Source of the DNA: Streptococcus mitis subsp. hohhotensis
GTDB lineage: Bacteria; Bacillota; Bacilli; Lactobacillales; Streptococcaceae
DNA length: 64,000 nucleotides
Assembly (NCBI RefSeq): GCF_000722775.1
Contig: NZ_JPFZ01000009.1
Location: 248,001-312,000 of the forward strand
Reading direction: 5' to 3'
Shown in pieces: positions 9,591 through 19,529 of this stretch (position 1 is its first letter; each line of letters starts with the position of its first letter). A program made the translations under genes and the position numbers. The notes below the pieces were generated by a model. That model had not been told where the DNA came from. It saw only the letters and a list, made by a program, of their open reading frames with translations, and searched no databases.

Positions 9591-10721
9591 ATGCAGAAAA
9601 AACCAACGTCAGCCTATGTACACATCCCGTTTTGTACTCAAATTTGTTATTATTGTGACTTTTCAAAGGTCTTCATCAAGAATCAGCCGGTAGATAGCTA
9701 TTTGGAGCATATGCTGGAAGAGTTTCGTTCTTATGATATTCAAAAGTTGTCAACCCTCTACATCGGTGGTGGCACACCGACAGCTTTGTCAGCTCCGCAA
9801 CTGGAGGTGTTATTGGATGGCTTGACTAAAAACTTGGACTTGTCTGTCTTAGAGGAGTTGACCATTGAGGCCAATCCAGGCGACTTGGACGCGGATAAGA
9901 TTGCTGTTTTGAAGAACTCGGCTGTCAATCGTGTTTCGCTAGGCGTGCAGACCTTTGATGATAAGATGCTGAAAAAGATTGGGCGCAGTCATTTGGAGAA
10001 GGATATTTATGAAAATATCGACCGTCTGAAACTGGCTGGTTTTGACAATATCTCTATTGATTTGATTTATGCACTGCCTGGTCAGACCATGGAGCAGGTC
10101 AAGGAAAATGTGGCTAAGGCCATTGGACTGGATATTCCCCATATGAGTTTGTATAGCTTGATTTTGGAAAATCATACGGTCTTTATGAACCGTATGCGAC
10201 GAGGGAAATTGCCTCTGCCTAAGGAGGAACTGGAAGCTGAGATGTTTGAGTACATCATCGCAGAGCTAGAGCGAGCTGGTTTTGAACATTATGAGATTTC
10301 CAATTTCTCAAAGCCTGGTTTTGAAAGTCGTCACAATCTCATGTACTGGGACAATGCTGAATACTATGGCATTGGTGCTGGGGCGTCTGGCTATGTCAAT
10401 GGAGTGCGCTATAAAAATCATGGCCCCATTCGTCATTATCTCAGTGCAGTTGAGGAAGGCAACGCTCGCATCACAGAAGAGCACCTGAGTCAAAAGGAGC
10501 AAATGGAAGAAGAAATGTTCCTAGGTCTCCGTAAGAAATCAGGGGTCTCTATGGCGCGATTTGAAGAAAAATTTGGACGGTCTTTTGATGGACTTTATGG
10601 AGAAATTGTCAAGGACTTGATTCAACAAGGTCTTATGCAAATAGACGGTGATCGCGTGCGCATGACAAAAAGAGGTATCTTTTTAGGAGACACCGTAGCA
10701 GAACGATTTATTTTGGAGTAG
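9591..10721 (+). CDS. hemW: HemW-like radical SAM protein (heme chaperone family)
   Basis: 376 residues. The radical SAM cluster motif C15-x3-C19-x2-C22 follows the HIPFC signature of the HemN/HemW family. Proteins of this kind were once annotated as oxygen-independent coproporphyrinogen oxidase. The family member HemW carries heme, and streptococci lack heme synthesis, so HemW is the better name. The start at 9591 is chosen because the -10 box TATAAT is at 9578-9583; the ATG-less extension back to 9540 would lie upstream of the promoter. There is no ribosome-binding site, and the mRNA is probably leaderless. The thioesterase gene follows after 4 nt, so the two are likely co-transcribed. Confidence 0.88.
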   Translation: MQKKPTSAYVHIPFCTQICYYCDFSKVFIKNQPVDSYLEHMLEEFRSYDIQKLSTLYIGGGTPTALSAPQLEVLLDGLTKNLDLSVLEELTIEANPGDLDADKIAVLKNSAVNRVSLGVQTFDDKMLKKIGRSHLEKDIYENIDRLKLAGFDNISIDLIYALPGQTMEQVKENVAKAIGLDIPHMSLYSLILENHTVFMNRMRRGKLPLPKEELEAEMFEYIIAELERAGFEHYEISNFSKPGFESRHNLMYWDNAEYYGIGAGASGYVNGVRYKNHGPIRHYLSAVEEGNARITEEHLSQKEQMEEEMFLGLRKKSGVSMARFEEKFGRSFDGLYGEIVKDLIQQGLMQIDGDRVRMTKRGIFLGDTVAERFILE

Positions 10722-10725
10722 GATG

Positions 10726-11472
10726 ATGGGCTTAACTTATCAAATGAAAATGAAAATTCCTTTTGATATGGCTGATATGAATGGTCATATCAAGCTTCCA
10801 GATGTGATTTTACTATCCCTACAAGTTTCAGGGATGCAGGCGATTGAACTGGGAGTTAGTGATAAAGCCATTTTGGAGGACTATAATCTGGTCTGGATTA
10901 TCACAGAATACGATATTGAGGTGGTTCGTTTGCCTCGTTTTGCAGAAGAAATCACTATCGAAACGGAAGCTTTGAGCTACAATCGGCTCTTTTGCTACCG
11001 TCGCTTTACCATTTATGATGAAGCAGGACAGGACCTTATACACATGATGGCGACCTTTGTTCTCATGGATCGAGACAGTCGAAAAGTCCATGCTGTCGAA
11101 CCTGAGATTGTGGCTCCGTATCAGTCTGATTTTGATAAAAAACTTATCCGCGGACCAAAGTATGAGACTTTGGAAGAGCCAATCAGCAAGGATTACCATG
11201 TCCGTTTTTACGATTTAGATATGAATGGTCATGTTAATAACAGTAAGTATCTAGACTGGATTTTTGAGGTTATGGGAGCGGACTTTTTGACCCAATATAT
11301 TCCCAAGAAAATCAATCTCAAGTATGTCAAGGAAGTTCGACCAGGTGGGGTGATCACATCGGCTGTTGAACGGACTGGACTGGAAAGCAAGCATGAGATC
11401 ACAAGCGACGGGGCTACCAATGCTCAAGCTATCATCACTTGGCAAGAAATAAAAAAGATTAGGGAGAAATAG
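10726..11472 (+). CDS. Acyl-ACP thioesterase
   Basis: 248 residues with two tandem hot-dog domains, the layout of plant FatA/FatB and bacterial acyl-ACP thioesterases (Pfam acyl-ACP_TE). The segments DMADMNGHIK near the N-terminus and DLDMNGHVNNSKYLDW in the second half are the two equivalent helix starts, the latter holding the conserved Asn/His region. It would hydrolyse acyl-ACP to free fatty acid in the cytoplasm; chain-length preference cannot be read here. ATG 10726 is preferred to ATG 10723 because GGAG at 10715-10718 then sits 7 nt away. It is in an operon with hemW upstream, and the HAD phosphatase begins at the next base after its stop. Confidence 0.85.
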   Translation: MGLTYQMKMKIPFDMADMNGHIKLPDVILLSLQVSGMQAIELGVSDKAILEDYNLVWIITEYDIEVVRLPRFAEEITIETEALSYNRLFCYRRFTIYDEAGQDLIHMMATFVLMDRDSRKVHAVEPEIVAPYQSDFDKKLIRGPKYETLEEPISKDYHVRFYDLDMNGHVNNSKYLDWIFEVMGADFLTQYIPKKINLKYVKEVRPGGVITSAVERTGLESKHEITSDGATNAQAIITWQEIKKIREK

Positions 11473-12246
11473 ATGAAATATAAAGGCTATTTAATTGATT
11501 TAGACGGAACCATTTATAAGGGGAAAGACAGAATTCCAGCAGGAGAGGCTTTTGTCCATGAATTGCAAAAGCGGGATATCCCCTATCTCTTTGTGACCAA
11601 CAATACAACCCGCACTCCAGAGAGTGTTCAGGAGATGTTGGTTCAGAATTTTAATATCGATACGCCCCTATCGACTGTCTACACAGCGACTTTGGCAACG
11701 ATCGACTATATGAATGACTTGGGGCTTGAAAAGACTGTCTATGTCATCGGAGAAGCTGGACTCAAGGAAGCCATCAAGGCGGCTGGTTATGTCGAAGACA
11801 AGGGAAATCCTGCCTATGTAGTAGTAGGATTGGACTGGCAAGTCGACTATGAAAAATTTGCGACAGCAACTCTAGCTATCCAAAAGGGAGCTCATTTTAT
11901 TGGAACCAACCCTGACCTCAACATCCCGACAGAGCGCGGTCTTTTGCCAGGTGCTGGTTCACTGATTACCCTTCTTGAAGTGGCAACACGAGTGAAACCT
12001 GTTTATATTGGGAAACCAAATGCCATCATTATGGACAAGGCGGTTGAGCACTTAGGTTTGGAACGTAAAGAGTTAATCATGGTTGGGGATAACTACTTAA
12101 CAGATATCCGAGCAGGGATTGACAATGGCATTCCAACGCTCTTGGTGACGACAGGTTTTACCAAGGCAGAAGAAGTGGCAGACCTGCCAATCGCACCGAC
12201 TCATGTGGTTTCTAGCCTTGCGGAGTGGAACTTTGATGAAAACTAA
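11473..12246 (+). CDS. HAD-IIA family phosphatase (NagD-like, TIGR01457 type)
   Basis: 257 residues. HAD motif I is DLDGT with D9 and D11; motif II is the TNNTTR segment; motif III/IV is the [11 protein letters not shown] segment near residue 205. The C2-type cap lies between. Such proteins dephosphorylate small sugar or nucleotide phosphates in the cytoplasm; the substrate is not known from sequence. The ATG follows the stop of the thioesterase directly, with GGGAG 7 nt upstream. It overlaps the following membrane-protein gene by 11 bp, which suggests translational coupling. Often labelled nagD, though a role in N-acetylglucosamine use is not supported by context. Confidence 0.87.
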   Translation: MKYKGYLIDLDGTIYKGKDRIPAGEAFVHELQKRDIPYLFVTNNTTRTPESVQEMLVQNFNIDTPLSTVYTATLATIDYMNDLGLEKTVYVIGEAGLKEAIKAAGYVEDKGNPAYVVVGLDWQVDYEKFATATLAIQKGAHFIGTNPDLNIPTERGLLPGAGSLITLLEVATRVKPVYIGKPNAIIMDKAVEHLGLERKELIMVGDNYLTDIRAGIDNGIPTLLVTTGFTKAEEVADLPIAPTHVVSSLAEWNFDEN

Positions 12247-12853
12247 ACTGACCTTTTGGGGCTCTATGCTCTTTCTCCTCTCCCTCTCAATCCTTTTGAC
12301 CATTTATCTGGCTTGGATTGTTTATCAGCTGGAAATTCAGTGGCTGAATTTAACAGATCGGGTCTATTTAAAACCAGAAACCATTCAGTACAACTTTCAT
12401 ATCTTGATGAATTATCTGACCAATCCATTTAGTCAGGTCCTAGAGATGCCAGATTTTCGTTCGTCAGCAGCTGGTCTGCACCATTTTGCGGTGGTTAAGA
12501 ACCTCTTTCACTTGGTTCAGCTAGTAGCTCTAGTGACACTGCCAAGTTTCTATTTCTTTGTCAATAAGATTGTGAAAAAGGGCTTCTTGTCTCTATTTAG
12601 TAAAGGACTTTTGGCTCTAGTGGTTTTACCCTTACTGATTGGGCTTGGAGGAGTGTTGATTGGTTTTGACCAATTCTTTACCCTTTTCCATCAAATTCTC
12701 TTTGTGGGAGATGATACCTGGCTTTTTGATCCAGCCAAGGATCCAGTGATTCTGATTTTGCCAGAGATCTTCTTCCTTCATGCCTTCCTCCTCTTTTTTG
12801 CCCTCTATGAAAGCTTCTTTGGCTGTCTTTATCTAAAAAGTCGTAGGAAGTGA
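12236..12853 (+). CDS. TIGR01906 family integral membrane protein
   Basis: 205 residues, with hydrophobic segments near residues 7-30, 90-110, 120-145 and 175-197, so about four or five membrane spans. Between the first two is a polar, probably extracellular loop. The family (TIGR01906) is found in lactic acid bacteria and has no known function. The start at 12236 is chosen because GGAG at 12222-12225 is well placed; an ATG at 12203 would give a longer overlap with the upstream gene. It is the last gene of the hemW string, with a terminator at 12958-12991. Confidence 0.75.
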   Translation: MKTKLTFWGSMLFLLSLSILLTIYLAWIVYQLEIQWLNLTDRVYLKPETIQYNFHILMNYLTNPFSQVLEMPDFRSSAAGLHHFAVVKNLFHLVQLVALVTLPSFYFFVNKIVKKGFLSLFSKGLLALVVLPLLIGLGGVLIGFDQFFTLFHQILFVGDDTWLFDPAKDPVILILPEIFFLHAFLLFFALYESFFGCLYLKSRRK

Positions 12854-12957
12854 AACGAAAGATGTTCTTATTTCACATGTATAAATTAGGTATGTGATTC
12901 GAAACTATCGTTAAGAGTGAATTAACTAATTCAGAAATGTATTAATCGTTCGCAAAC

Positions 12958-12991
12958 AGTCTATTTTTCTTGAAAAAATAGGCTTTTTTTC
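12958..12991 (+). terminator. Terminator of the hemW-thioesterase-HAD-membrane protein string
   Basis: CTATTTTT (12961-12968) pairs with AAAAATAG (12974-12981), followed by seven T residues. The 105 nt before it contain only short inverted repeats (for example GTGAAA/TTTCAC at 12850-12876) and no ORF. Confidence 0.75.
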
Positions 12992-13001
12992 TAAAAATAT
13001 C

Positions 13002-13030
13002 TAGTCAAGTGCTTTATTTTTTTGTATAAT
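13002..13030 (+). promoter_or_regulatory. Promoter of the spx-family gene
   Basis: TAGTCA (13002-13007), 17-bp spacer, TATAAT (13025-13030); the start codon is 35 nt downstream. Confidence 0.65.
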
Positions 13031-13064
13031 AGAAGTAGCAAAGTATAGATAAGAAGAGAAAAGC

Positions 13065-13466
13065 ATGATTACACTATTCCTATCACCGAGCTGTACTTCA
13101 TGTCGTAAGGCAAAGGCCTGGTTAGAGAAACATAAGGTGCCCTTTGAGGAGCACAATATTATGACCAGTCCCTTAACAAGAAAAGAATTGCAACACATTC
13201 TTTCCTTGACCGAAAATGGTACTGATGACATCATTTCAACTCGTTCAAAAATTTTTCAAAAATTAGATATTGATGTAGAAAGTATTTCGGTATCAGAATT
13301 GCTTCATTTGATTGAGCAGTATCCTAGTCTTTTGCGTCGTCCCATTATTATTGATGCCAAACGTATGCAGATCGGTTTTAATGAAGATGAGATTCGTGCT
13401 TTTCTCCCTCGTAGTTACCGTAAGCAAGAACTAAAAGAAGCAAGAATGAGAGCTGGTATTAGTTAA
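13065..13466 (+). CDS. Spx/MgsR-family transcriptional regulator
   Basis: 133 residues of the ArsC/Spx fold. A redox C10-T-S-C13 motif is present, as is the R91-R92-P motif near the middle that is conserved in Spx proteins, and the C-terminal signature [12 protein letters not shown]. Spx proteins bind the alpha C-terminal domain of RNA polymerase and reprogram transcription under thiol stress. Streptococci carry several paralogs; this one sits with UPF0223 and the inositol-phosphatase gene, as I recall from pneumococcus, and I cannot say which SpxA number it should have. It has its own promoter and ends with TAATG overlapping the next start. Confidence 0.87.
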   Translation: MITLFLSPSCTSCRKAKAWLEKHKVPFEEHNIMTSPLTRKELQHILSLTENGTDDIISTRSKIFQKLDIDVESISVSELLHLIEQYPSLLRRPIIIDAKRMQIGFNEDEIRAFLPRSYRKQELKEARMRAGIS

Positions 13467-13744
13467 TGAACAAACAGTATAGTTACCCACTAGATTTGTC
13501 GTGGAGCACTGAAGAACTTGCTTCAGTGCTTTCTTTTTTTAATGATGTTGAAGCTGCCTATGAGGGCAAGGTAGAGGCTAAAAAGTTACTGGACTCCTAT
13601 AAGGGGTTCAAGGAGGTCGTGCCAAGCAAGAGTGAAGAAAAACGTTTGGGACGAGAATTTGAAACAGTGAGTGGTTATTCGCTTTACCGAGCAGTTCAGG
13701 CGGCTAAGGAAAAAGGGGAAGGAAAGATTTCTCTTGGAAAGTAA
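13466..13744 (+). CDS. UPF0223 family protein
   Basis: 92 residues, mostly helical and charged, beginning [15 protein letters not shown], which matches UPF0223 (YktA-like) proteins of Firmicutes. The function is unknown. The start overlaps the stop of the Spx gene by one base, and the C-terminus overlaps the next gene by 11 bp, so the three are translated from one mRNA. UPF0223 genes commonly neighbour inositol monophosphatase family genes in Firmicutes, as here. Confidence 0.82.
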   Translation: MNKQYSYPLDLSWSTEELASVLSFFNDVEAAYEGKVEAKKLLDSYKGFKEVVPSKSEEKRLGREFETVSGYSLYRAVQAAKEKGEGKISLGK

Positions 13745-14507
13745 ATTTGAATTTGCCAAAGAGCTTGTCAAGAAGGCGGGTCAGTACATTCTTGACCATA
13801 TGCAGGAAGACTTGTGTGTTGAAACCAAGTCCTCTCCAACAGATTTGGTGACCAGACTGGACAAGGAAGTTCAGGAGCTCTTGGTTGGTGAGATTTTGTC
13901 CCGTTATCCTGAGGATAAGATTTGTGCTGAAGAAGGTTGTCTGCGAGCCTCGGTTCAAGAGGGCAAGGTTTGGGTCATTGATCCCATTGATGGGACCAAT
14001 AATTTTGTGGCCCAGCAGGAAGATTTTGCTGTTATGATGGCTTATTTTGAAAATGGTCAGGGACAGTTTGGACTGATTTATGATGTGGTCAAAGGGGATT
14101 GTTATCATGGTGGTGGTAAGTTTCCAGTTTGTCGAAACGATAAGCCCCTAGCTCCTTTTAAAGCAAAACCACTTGGAGATTTTCTCATTGCAGGCAATAG
14201 TGGCATGCTGGAAACCAACGAATGGGGGCTGGCTGATTTGAGTCGAGCCGTCCTCGGTGTTCGTGTCTATGGGAGTGCGGCCATTAGTTTTGCCAAGATT
14301 TTGTCAGGGCGTTTGTTGACATATGTTACTTATCTGCAACCATGGGATTATGCTGCGGCTAGTATTTTAGGGGAAAGTCTGGGCTATCGGGTTGTGACTC
14401 TATCTGGTCAACCGCTTGATTTTCAAACCAGACAACCGGTCATGATGCTACCTCTTGAGATGCAGGAGGAAATTCAGTCCTATATTTACGAAAGGAAAAG
14501 AACTTAA
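13734..14507 (+). CDS. Inositol monophosphatase family protein
   Basis: 257 residues from a TTG start. The metal-binding signatures are present in order: EEG near residue 71, DPIDGTNNF near 91 (motif A) and WDYAA near 208 (motif B). This supports a Mg-dependent phosphomonoesterase; the physiological substrate in streptococci is not established and could be another sugar phosphate or PAP. TTG 13734 is chosen because a GGGGAAGGA stretch lies about 10 nt upstream and the protein then begins LESKFEFAK, like its relatives; an ATG at 13671 would add 21 residues inside the upstream gene. The RsmF-like gene starts directly after the stop. Confidence 0.83.
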   Translation: MESKFEFAKELVKKAGQYILDHMQEDLCVETKSSPTDLVTRLDKEVQELLVGEILSRYPEDKICAEEGCLRASVQEGKVWVIDPIDGTNNFVAQQEDFAVMMAYFENGQGQFGLIYDVVKGDCYHGGGKFPVCRNDKPLAPFKAKPLGDFLIAGNSGMLETNEWGLADLSRAVLGVRVYGSAAISFAKILSGRLLTYVTYLQPWDYAAASILGESLGYRVVTLSGQPLDFQTRQPVMMLPLEMQEEIQSYIYERKRT

Positions 14508-15812
14508 ATGCAATTTCCAGAAGGATTTGTTGAAAAATATGAAGAGATACTAGGAGATGAGGCAAGAGATTTTCTTGCCTCTTTTGAGGAGGAAGCGGTT
14601 TCGGCCTTTCGGGTCAATCCCTTAAAAGAAGCGCCAGTTTCCTTTTCTAATCCCATTCCTCAAACCCCTTGGGGTCACTACGGAAAGGTATCAGGGAAAT
14701 CGCCTGAGCATGCTACAGGCTTGGTTTATTCGCAAGAACCTGCTGCTCAGATGGTTGCTCAGGTAGCCCAGCCCAGTCCTGGTATGAAAGTCTTGGATTT
14801 GGCTGCTGCACCGGGTGGAAAATCAACTCAGCTGGCAGCCTATCTAGCAGGGGAGGGTATTCTGGTTTCCAACGAAATTTCAAGCAAACGGGCTAAGATT
14901 TTAGTAGAAAACATGGAGCGCTTTGGAGCGACAAATGTCGTGGTGACCAATGAATCTGCTGACCGTTTGGCCAAGGTTTTTAAGGGCTATTTTGACCTCA
15001 TTGTCCTTGATGCCCCTTGCTCTGGTGAAGGAATGTTTCGTAAGCAACCAGATGCTATGGACTATTGGAGCTTAGATTATCCGAGTCAATGCGCTAGCTT
15101 GCAAAGAGAAATTCTGGAAGATGCCGTTACCATGCTAGCTGAAGGTGGTCGCTTGGTTTATTCAACCTGTACCTGGGCCCCCGAGGAAAACGAAGAGATT
15201 GTCAAGTGGTTGCTGGAAGAGTATAATTTTGACTTGTTGCCAGTAGAGCATATCAATGGAATGGTAGCTGGTATTGACCTGCCAGAAACGGCTCGGATGT
15301 ATCCTCATCATTTTAAGGGAGAGGGGCAGTTTGTCGCTCATTTACAATTTAAAGGTGAAAATCTAGCACCTAAACGTAAGGCAAGTAAGAGCAATCTCAG
15401 CCGAGAACAAGTTACTTTGTGGCAGGAATTTGCACAAAAACATTTGCAGGTCAATCTAAGGGGAATCTTGCAGACTTTTGGGGACCAACTCTATCTCTTG
15501 CCCGAATTCTTGCCAGATTTAGGGAAACTCAAGATTGCTCGCAATGGCCTGCATCTAGGGACCTTTAAGAAGAAACGCTTTGAGCCTAGTTTTGCTCTTG
15601 GTCTAGCCTTGAAACCGAGTCAGGTCAAGCAGTCAGTTGAAATTGCCCAAGAGGAGTTTGTAAAGTATGCGGCTGGAGAAACCGTTCAGCTGGCAGAAAG
15701 TCTGCCAAATGGTTGGTACCAAGTTTTGGTTCAAGGAAATGGTTTGGGCTTTGCTAAGGTGACGGGAAATGTTTTGAAAAATTATTTTCCAAAAGGACTC
15801 AGATTCAAGTGA
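14508..15812 (+). CDS. rsmF: RsmF-like 16S rRNA m5C methyltransferase (NOL1/NOP2/sun family)
   Basis: 434 residues. The AdoMet domain shows VLDLAAAPGGKSTQLA (motif I), DAPCSGEGMFRK (motif IV with the PC cysteine) and YSTCTWAPEENE (motif VI with the catalytic TC cysteine), the two-cysteine mechanism of RNA cytosine-5 methyltransferases. The C-terminal extension of about 150 residues resembles the RNA-binding part of RsmF/YebU. Likely target is C1404/C1407 of 16S rRNA, by family. It is the last gene of the Spx string; no clear terminator follows, and the pst promoter begins seven bases after the stop. Confidence 0.85.
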   Translation: MQFPEGFVEKYEEILGDEARDFLASFEEEAVSAFRVNPLKEAPVSFSNPIPQTPWGHYGKVSGKSPEHATGLVYSQEPAAQMVAQVAQPSPGMKVLDLAAAPGGKSTQLAAYLAGEGILVSNEISSKRAKILVENMERFGATNVVVTNESADRLAKVFKGYFDLIVLDAPCSGEGMFRKQPDAMDYWSLDYPSQCASLQREILEDAVTMLAEGGRLVYSTCTWAPEENEEIVKWLLEEYNFDLLPVEHINGMVAGIDLPETARMYPHHFKGEGQFVAHLQFKGENLAPKRKASKSNLSREQVTLWQEFAQKHLQVNLRGILQTFGDQLYLLPEFLPDLGKLKIARNGLHLGTFKKKRFEPSFALGLALKPSQVKQSVEIAQEEFVKYAAGETVQLAESLPNGWYQVLVQGNGLGFAKVTGNVLKNYFPKGLRFK

Positions 15813-15818
15813 AAATGC

Positions 15819-15847
15819 TAGTCAAAGTAGCTTGTCTATGTTATAGT
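15819..15847 (+). promoter_or_regulatory. Promoter of the pst operon
   Basis: TAGTCA (15819-15824), 17-bp spacer, TATAGT (15842-15847) with a TGT extension. The leader to the GTG start of pstS is about 180 nt and holds a hairpin: TTTTAA-GTCA-AAATTGG at 15880-15896 can pair with CCAATTTTAAAA at 15955-15966 leaving a 4-nt bulge. Confidence 0.65.
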
Positions 15848-16033
15848 GGAAGTATGGATTTTTTTCAAATTGTCTTTCATTTTAAGTCAAAATTGGTGGG
15901 CAAGGTAACTGAGCAAATGACTAGTAAAACTAAGCAAAGAACTTCAGTTGGCTCCCAATTTTAAAAAAGAAAAACATAAATAAATAGTTGAAAAAATTCA
16001 CAGCATTCACCATTATTTTCAAGGAGAAAAACA

Positions 16034-16912
16034 GTGAACAAAAGGAAAAAACTCGCTCTATCCCTTGCAGCTCTTTTGCTGGTAGGTTCTTTGGCGGGAT
16101 GTGCTAGCTGGATTGATCGTGGAGAATCCATGACAGCTGTTGGCTCAACGGCTCTTCAGCCCTTGGTCGAAGCAGCAGCAGATGAATTTGGCTCTATGCA
16201 CGTTGGAAAAACAGTCAACGTCCAAGGTGGAGGATCTGGTACAGGTCTGTCTCAGGTTCAGTCTGGAGCCGTTGATGTAGGAAATTCAGACGTATTTGCC
16301 GAGGAAAAAGACGGTATCAACGCATCCGCTCTAGTGGACCATAAGGTGGCTGTAGCAGGCTTGGCAGTCATTGTAAATAAGGAAGTTGATGTTGAAAATC
16401 TGACAACTGAACAACTCCGTAGGATCTTTACAGGTCAAGTGACCAACTGGAAAGAAGTCGGTGGGAAAGACCTAGCCATTTCCATTATCAACCGTGCGGC
16501 AAGTTCAGGTTCGCGTGCCACCTTTGATAGTGTTGTCATGGATGGTCAATCTGCCGTGCAGAGTCAAGAACAGGATTCAAATGGGATGGTCAAAAACATT
16601 GTTTCCCAGACACCAGGAGCTATTTCTTACCTAGCCTTTGCCTATGTGGATGACTCAGTTAAACGTATGAAGTTGAATGGCTATGAGCCGATTGCAGAAA
16701 ATGTTACAAGCAATAACTGGCCTTTGTGGTCTTATGAACACATGTACACCCTAGGTCAACCAAATGAATTGGTGGCAGAATTTCTCAACTTTGTCCTCTC
16801 AGATGAAGCGCAAAGTGGAATCGTTAAGGGAATGGGCTATATTTCTGTTAAGGAAATGAAGGTTGAAAAAGATGCTGTCGGAACGGTGACAGCACTAGAA
16901 GGGAGTCACTAA
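16034..16912 (+). CDS. pstS: Phosphate ABC transporter substrate-binding lipoprotein PstS
   Basis: 292 residues from a GTG start with AAGGAG 7 nt upstream. Lipobox SLAGC with C23, so it is lipid-anchored outside the membrane. The phosphate pocket signatures [15 protein letters not shown] and the later RAASSGSR segment are those of PstS. The gene heads pstSCAB1B2-phoU; it overlaps pstC by one base. Mitis-group streptococci may carry two pst systems; this is the phoU-linked set with tandem pstB genes, as I recall from pneumococcus. Confidence 0.95.
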   Translation: MNKRKKLALSLAALLLVGSLAGCASWIDRGESMTAVGSTALQPLVEAAADEFGSMHVGKTVNVQGGGSGTGLSQVQSGAVDVGNSDVFAEEKDGINASALVDHKVAVAGLAVIVNKEVDVENLTTEQLRRIFTGQVTNWKEVGGKDLAISIINRAASSGSRATFDSVVMDGQSAVQSQEQDSNGMVKNIVSQTPGAISYLAFAYVDDSVKRMKLNGYEPIAENVTSNNWPLWSYEHMYTLGQPNELVAEFLNFVLSDEAQSGIVKGMGYISVKEMKVEKDAVGTVTALEGSH

Positions 16913-17829
16913 TGAATCAAGAAGAATTAGCTAAAAAATTACTTTCTCCCTCAAAGAACTCCCGTCTAGAGAAATTAGGAAAAGGCTTGACCTTTGCCTG
17001 TCTGTCTTTGATTGTCATCATTGTGGCTATGATTTTGATTTTCGTAGCCCAAAAAGGTTTGTCGACCTTCTTTGTAAATGGAGTCAATATCTTTGATTTC
17101 CTTTTTGGACAAACTTGGAATCCTTCAGGTAAACAATTTGGTGCCCTTCCTATGATTTTGGGTTCCTTTATTGTCACAATCCTATCAGCCCTTATCGCAA
17201 CTCCTTTTGCCATTGGTGCGGCAGTCTTTATGACGGAGGTCTCACCAAAAGGTGCTAGAATCTTGCAACCAGCTATTGAATTGCTGGTTGGGATCCCTTC
17301 CGTCGTGTATGGATTTATTGGTTTGCAGGTCGTAGTTCCCTTTGTCCGTAGTGTCTTTGGTGGAACTGGTTTTGGGATTTTGTCAGGGATTTTCGTTCTC
17401 TTTGTCATGATTTTACCGACGGTAACCTTTATGACAACGGACAGCTTACGTGCGGTGCCTCGTCATTACCGCGAAGCTAGTTTGGCTATGGGGGCAACTC
17501 GTTGGCAAACCATCTGGCGTGTGACCTTGAAGGCAGCGCGTTCAGGGATTTTTACAGCAGTGGTCTTTGGGATGGCGCGTGCCTTTGGTGAGGCCTTGGC
17601 CATTCAGATGGTGGTCGGAAACTCAGCCGTAGTCCCAACTTCATTGACAACACCTGCTGCGACCTTGACCTCTGTTTTGACCATGGGTATCGGAAATACC
17701 GTTATGGGAACAGTTGATAATAACGTTCTCTGGTCACTGGCCTTAGTCTTGCTCTTGATGAGTTTGGCATTCAACAGTGTGATTAAATTGATTACGAAAG
17801 AAAGAGGAAAGAAAAACTATGCACGCTAA
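16912..17829 (+). CDS. pstC: Phosphate ABC transporter permease PstC
   Basis: 305 residues with about six membrane segments and the binding-protein-dependent permease EAA loop (SLAMGATRWQTIWRVTL, near residue 195), which contacts the ATPase. The N-terminal cytoplasmic segment (SPSKNSRLEKLGK) precedes the first helix. The start overlaps the pstS stop by one base; the end overlaps pstA by 11 bp. With PstA it forms the membrane channel for phosphate import. Confidence 0.94.
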   Translation: MNQEELAKKLLSPSKNSRLEKLGKGLTFACLSLIVIIVAMILIFVAQKGLSTFFVNGVNIFDFLFGQTWNPSGKQFGALPMILGSFIVTILSALIATPFAIGAAVFMTEVSPKGARILQPAIELLVGIPSVVYGFIGLQVVVPFVRSVFGGTGFGILSGIFVLFVMILPTVTFMTTDSLRAVPRHYREASLAMGATRWQTIWRVTLKAARSGIFTAVVFGMARAFGEALAIQMVVGNSAVVPTSLTTPAATLTSVLTMGIGNTVMGTVDNNVLWSLALVLLLMSLAFNSVIKLITKERGKKNYAR

Positions 17830-18703
17830 GAAATTAGATAAAATTGCAACAGCTGTCCTCTACTCGATTGCAGGAATTATTGTTGCCATCTTGGCATCCT
17901 TGATTCTTTATATCTTGGTTCGTGGTTTGCCCCACATCTCTTGGTCTTTCTTGACTGGCAAATCCTCTTCTTACCAAGCAGGTGGAGGGATTGGAATTCA
18001 GCTCTATAATTCCTTCTTCCTTTTGGTCATTACCTTGATTATTTCTGTTCCCTTATCTATGGGGGCTGGGATTTTCCTAGCCGAATACGCCAAAAAAGGT
18101 CCTGTGACAAACTTTGTCAGAACCTGTATTGAAATCTTGTCTTCACTGCCATCTGTGGTTGTAGGTCTCTTTGGATACTTAATCTTTGTAGTTCAGTTTG
18201 AGTATGGATTTTCAATCATTTCAGGTGCCTTGGCCTTGACAGTCTTTAATCTTCCTCAGATGACTCGAAATGTTGAGGACAGCTTGAAACACGTTCACCA
18301 TACGCAGCGTGAAGCTGGTCTGGCCCTTGGGATTTCTCGTTGGGAGACAGTGGTCCATGTGGTTATTCCGGAAGCTCTTCCAGGTATCGTGACGGGGGTT
18401 GTCTTGGCCTCTGGTCGTATCTTTGGTGAGGCGGCTGCACTTATCTATACAGCAGGACAATCTGCTCCAGCCCTTGACTGGTCTAACTGGAATATTCTCA
18501 GTGTGACCAGCCCAATCTCTATCTTCCGTCAAGCAGAAACCTTGGCTGTCCACATCTGGAAAGTCAATAGTGAAGGAACTATTCCAGATGGAACTATCGT
18601 ATCAGCAGGTTCTGCGGCCGTGCTCCTCATCTTTATCCTCATCTTTAACTTTGGAGCTCGTAAACTCGGAAGTTACCTACATAAGAAATTAACCGCTGCC
18701 TAA
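17819..18703 (+). CDS. pstA: Phosphate ABC transporter permease PstA
   Basis: 294 residues, six predicted membrane helices and the EAA loop GLALGISRWETVVHVVIPEA near residue 170. The ATG at 17819 lies inside the last codons of pstC. It partners PstC in the phosphate channel. A strong AAAGGAG precedes the next gene, 10 nt away. Confidence 0.94.
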   Translation: MHAKKLDKIATAVLYSIAGIIVAILASLILYILVRGLPHISWSFLTGKSSSYQAGGGIGIQLYNSFFLLVITLIISVPLSMGAGIFLAEYAKKGPVTNFVRTCIEILSSLPSVVVGLFGYLIFVVQFEYGFSIISGALALTVFNLPQMTRNVEDSLKHVHHTQREAGLALGISRWETVVHVVIPEALPGIVTGVVLASGRIFGEAAALIYTAGQSAPALDWSNWNILSVTSPISIFRQAETLAVHIWKVNSEGTIPDGTIVSAGSAAVLLIFILIFNFGARKLGSYLHKKLTAA

Positions 18704-18713
18704 AGGAGAAGCC

Positions 18714-19517
18714 ATGTCAAAATATAATTGGGATGAAAAGCATATCATCACCTTTCCTGAAGAGAAAGTGGCCCTCTCTACTAAGGATTTACATGTTTAC
18801 TACGGTAAAAAAGAATCCATAAAGGGCATCGATATGCAATTTGAAAAGAATAAAATTACAGCCTTAATTGGCCCATCTGGATCAGGAAAATCAACCTACC
18901 TCCGCAGTCTCAACCGTATGAATGATACCATTGATATTGCCAAGGTCACAGGTCAAATCCTCTATCAAGGGATTGATGTCAACCGTCCAGAAATCAACGT
19001 TTATGAGATGCGTAAGCACATCGGAATGGTCTTCCAACGACCAAATCCTTTTGCCAAGTCTATCTACCGCAATATCACTTTTGCCCATGAACGTGCAGGG
19101 GTTAAGGATAAGCAAGTCTTGGATGAAATTGTGGAAACCTCTCTTCGTCAAGCTGCCCTTTGGGATCAGGTCAAAGACGATTTGCACAAGTCAGCCTTGA
19201 CTCTGTCAGGTGGTCAGCAGCAACGTCTCTGTATCGCTCGTGCTATCTCTGTTAAACCAGATATCCTCTTGATGGATGAGCCGGCGTCAGCCTTGGATCC
19301 AATTGCGACAGCCCAGCTGGAAGAAACCATGTTGGAATTGAAAAAGGACTATACCATCATCATCGTGACCCACAGTATGCAGCAGGCTGCGCGTGCTAGT
19401 GACTACACTGGATTCTTCTACTTGGGTGACTTGATCGAGTACGATAAGACCTCTAATATTTTCCAAAATGCCAAACTACAGTCAACCAATGACTACGTAA
19501 CAGGACACTTTGGATAG
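18714..19517 (+). CDS. pstB: Phosphate ABC transporter ATPase PstB (first copy)
   Basis: 267 residues. Walker [10 protein letters not shown] near residue 52, signature LSGGQQQR, Walker B ILLMDEPASALD, and the PstB-type switch region with THSMQQAAR. It has a longer N-terminus (about 20 residues) than the second copy. Drives phosphate import with PstCA. Two adjacent pstB genes occur in this operon; they may act as a heterodimer or as alternatives. Confidence 0.93.
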   Translation: MSKYNWDEKHIITFPEEKVALSTKDLHVYYGKKESIKGIDMQFEKNKITALIGPSGSGKSTYLRSLNRMNDTIDIAKVTGQILYQGIDVNRPEINVYEMRKHIGMVFQRPNPFAKSIYRNITFAHERAGVKDKQVLDEIVETSLRQAALWDQVKDDLHKSALTLSGGQQQRLCIARAISVKPDILLMDEPASALDPIATAQLEETMLELKKDYTIIIVTHSMQQAARASDYTGFFYLGDLIEYDKTSNIFQNAKLQSTNDYVTGHFG

Positions 19518-19529
19518 AAAGGAAACAGT

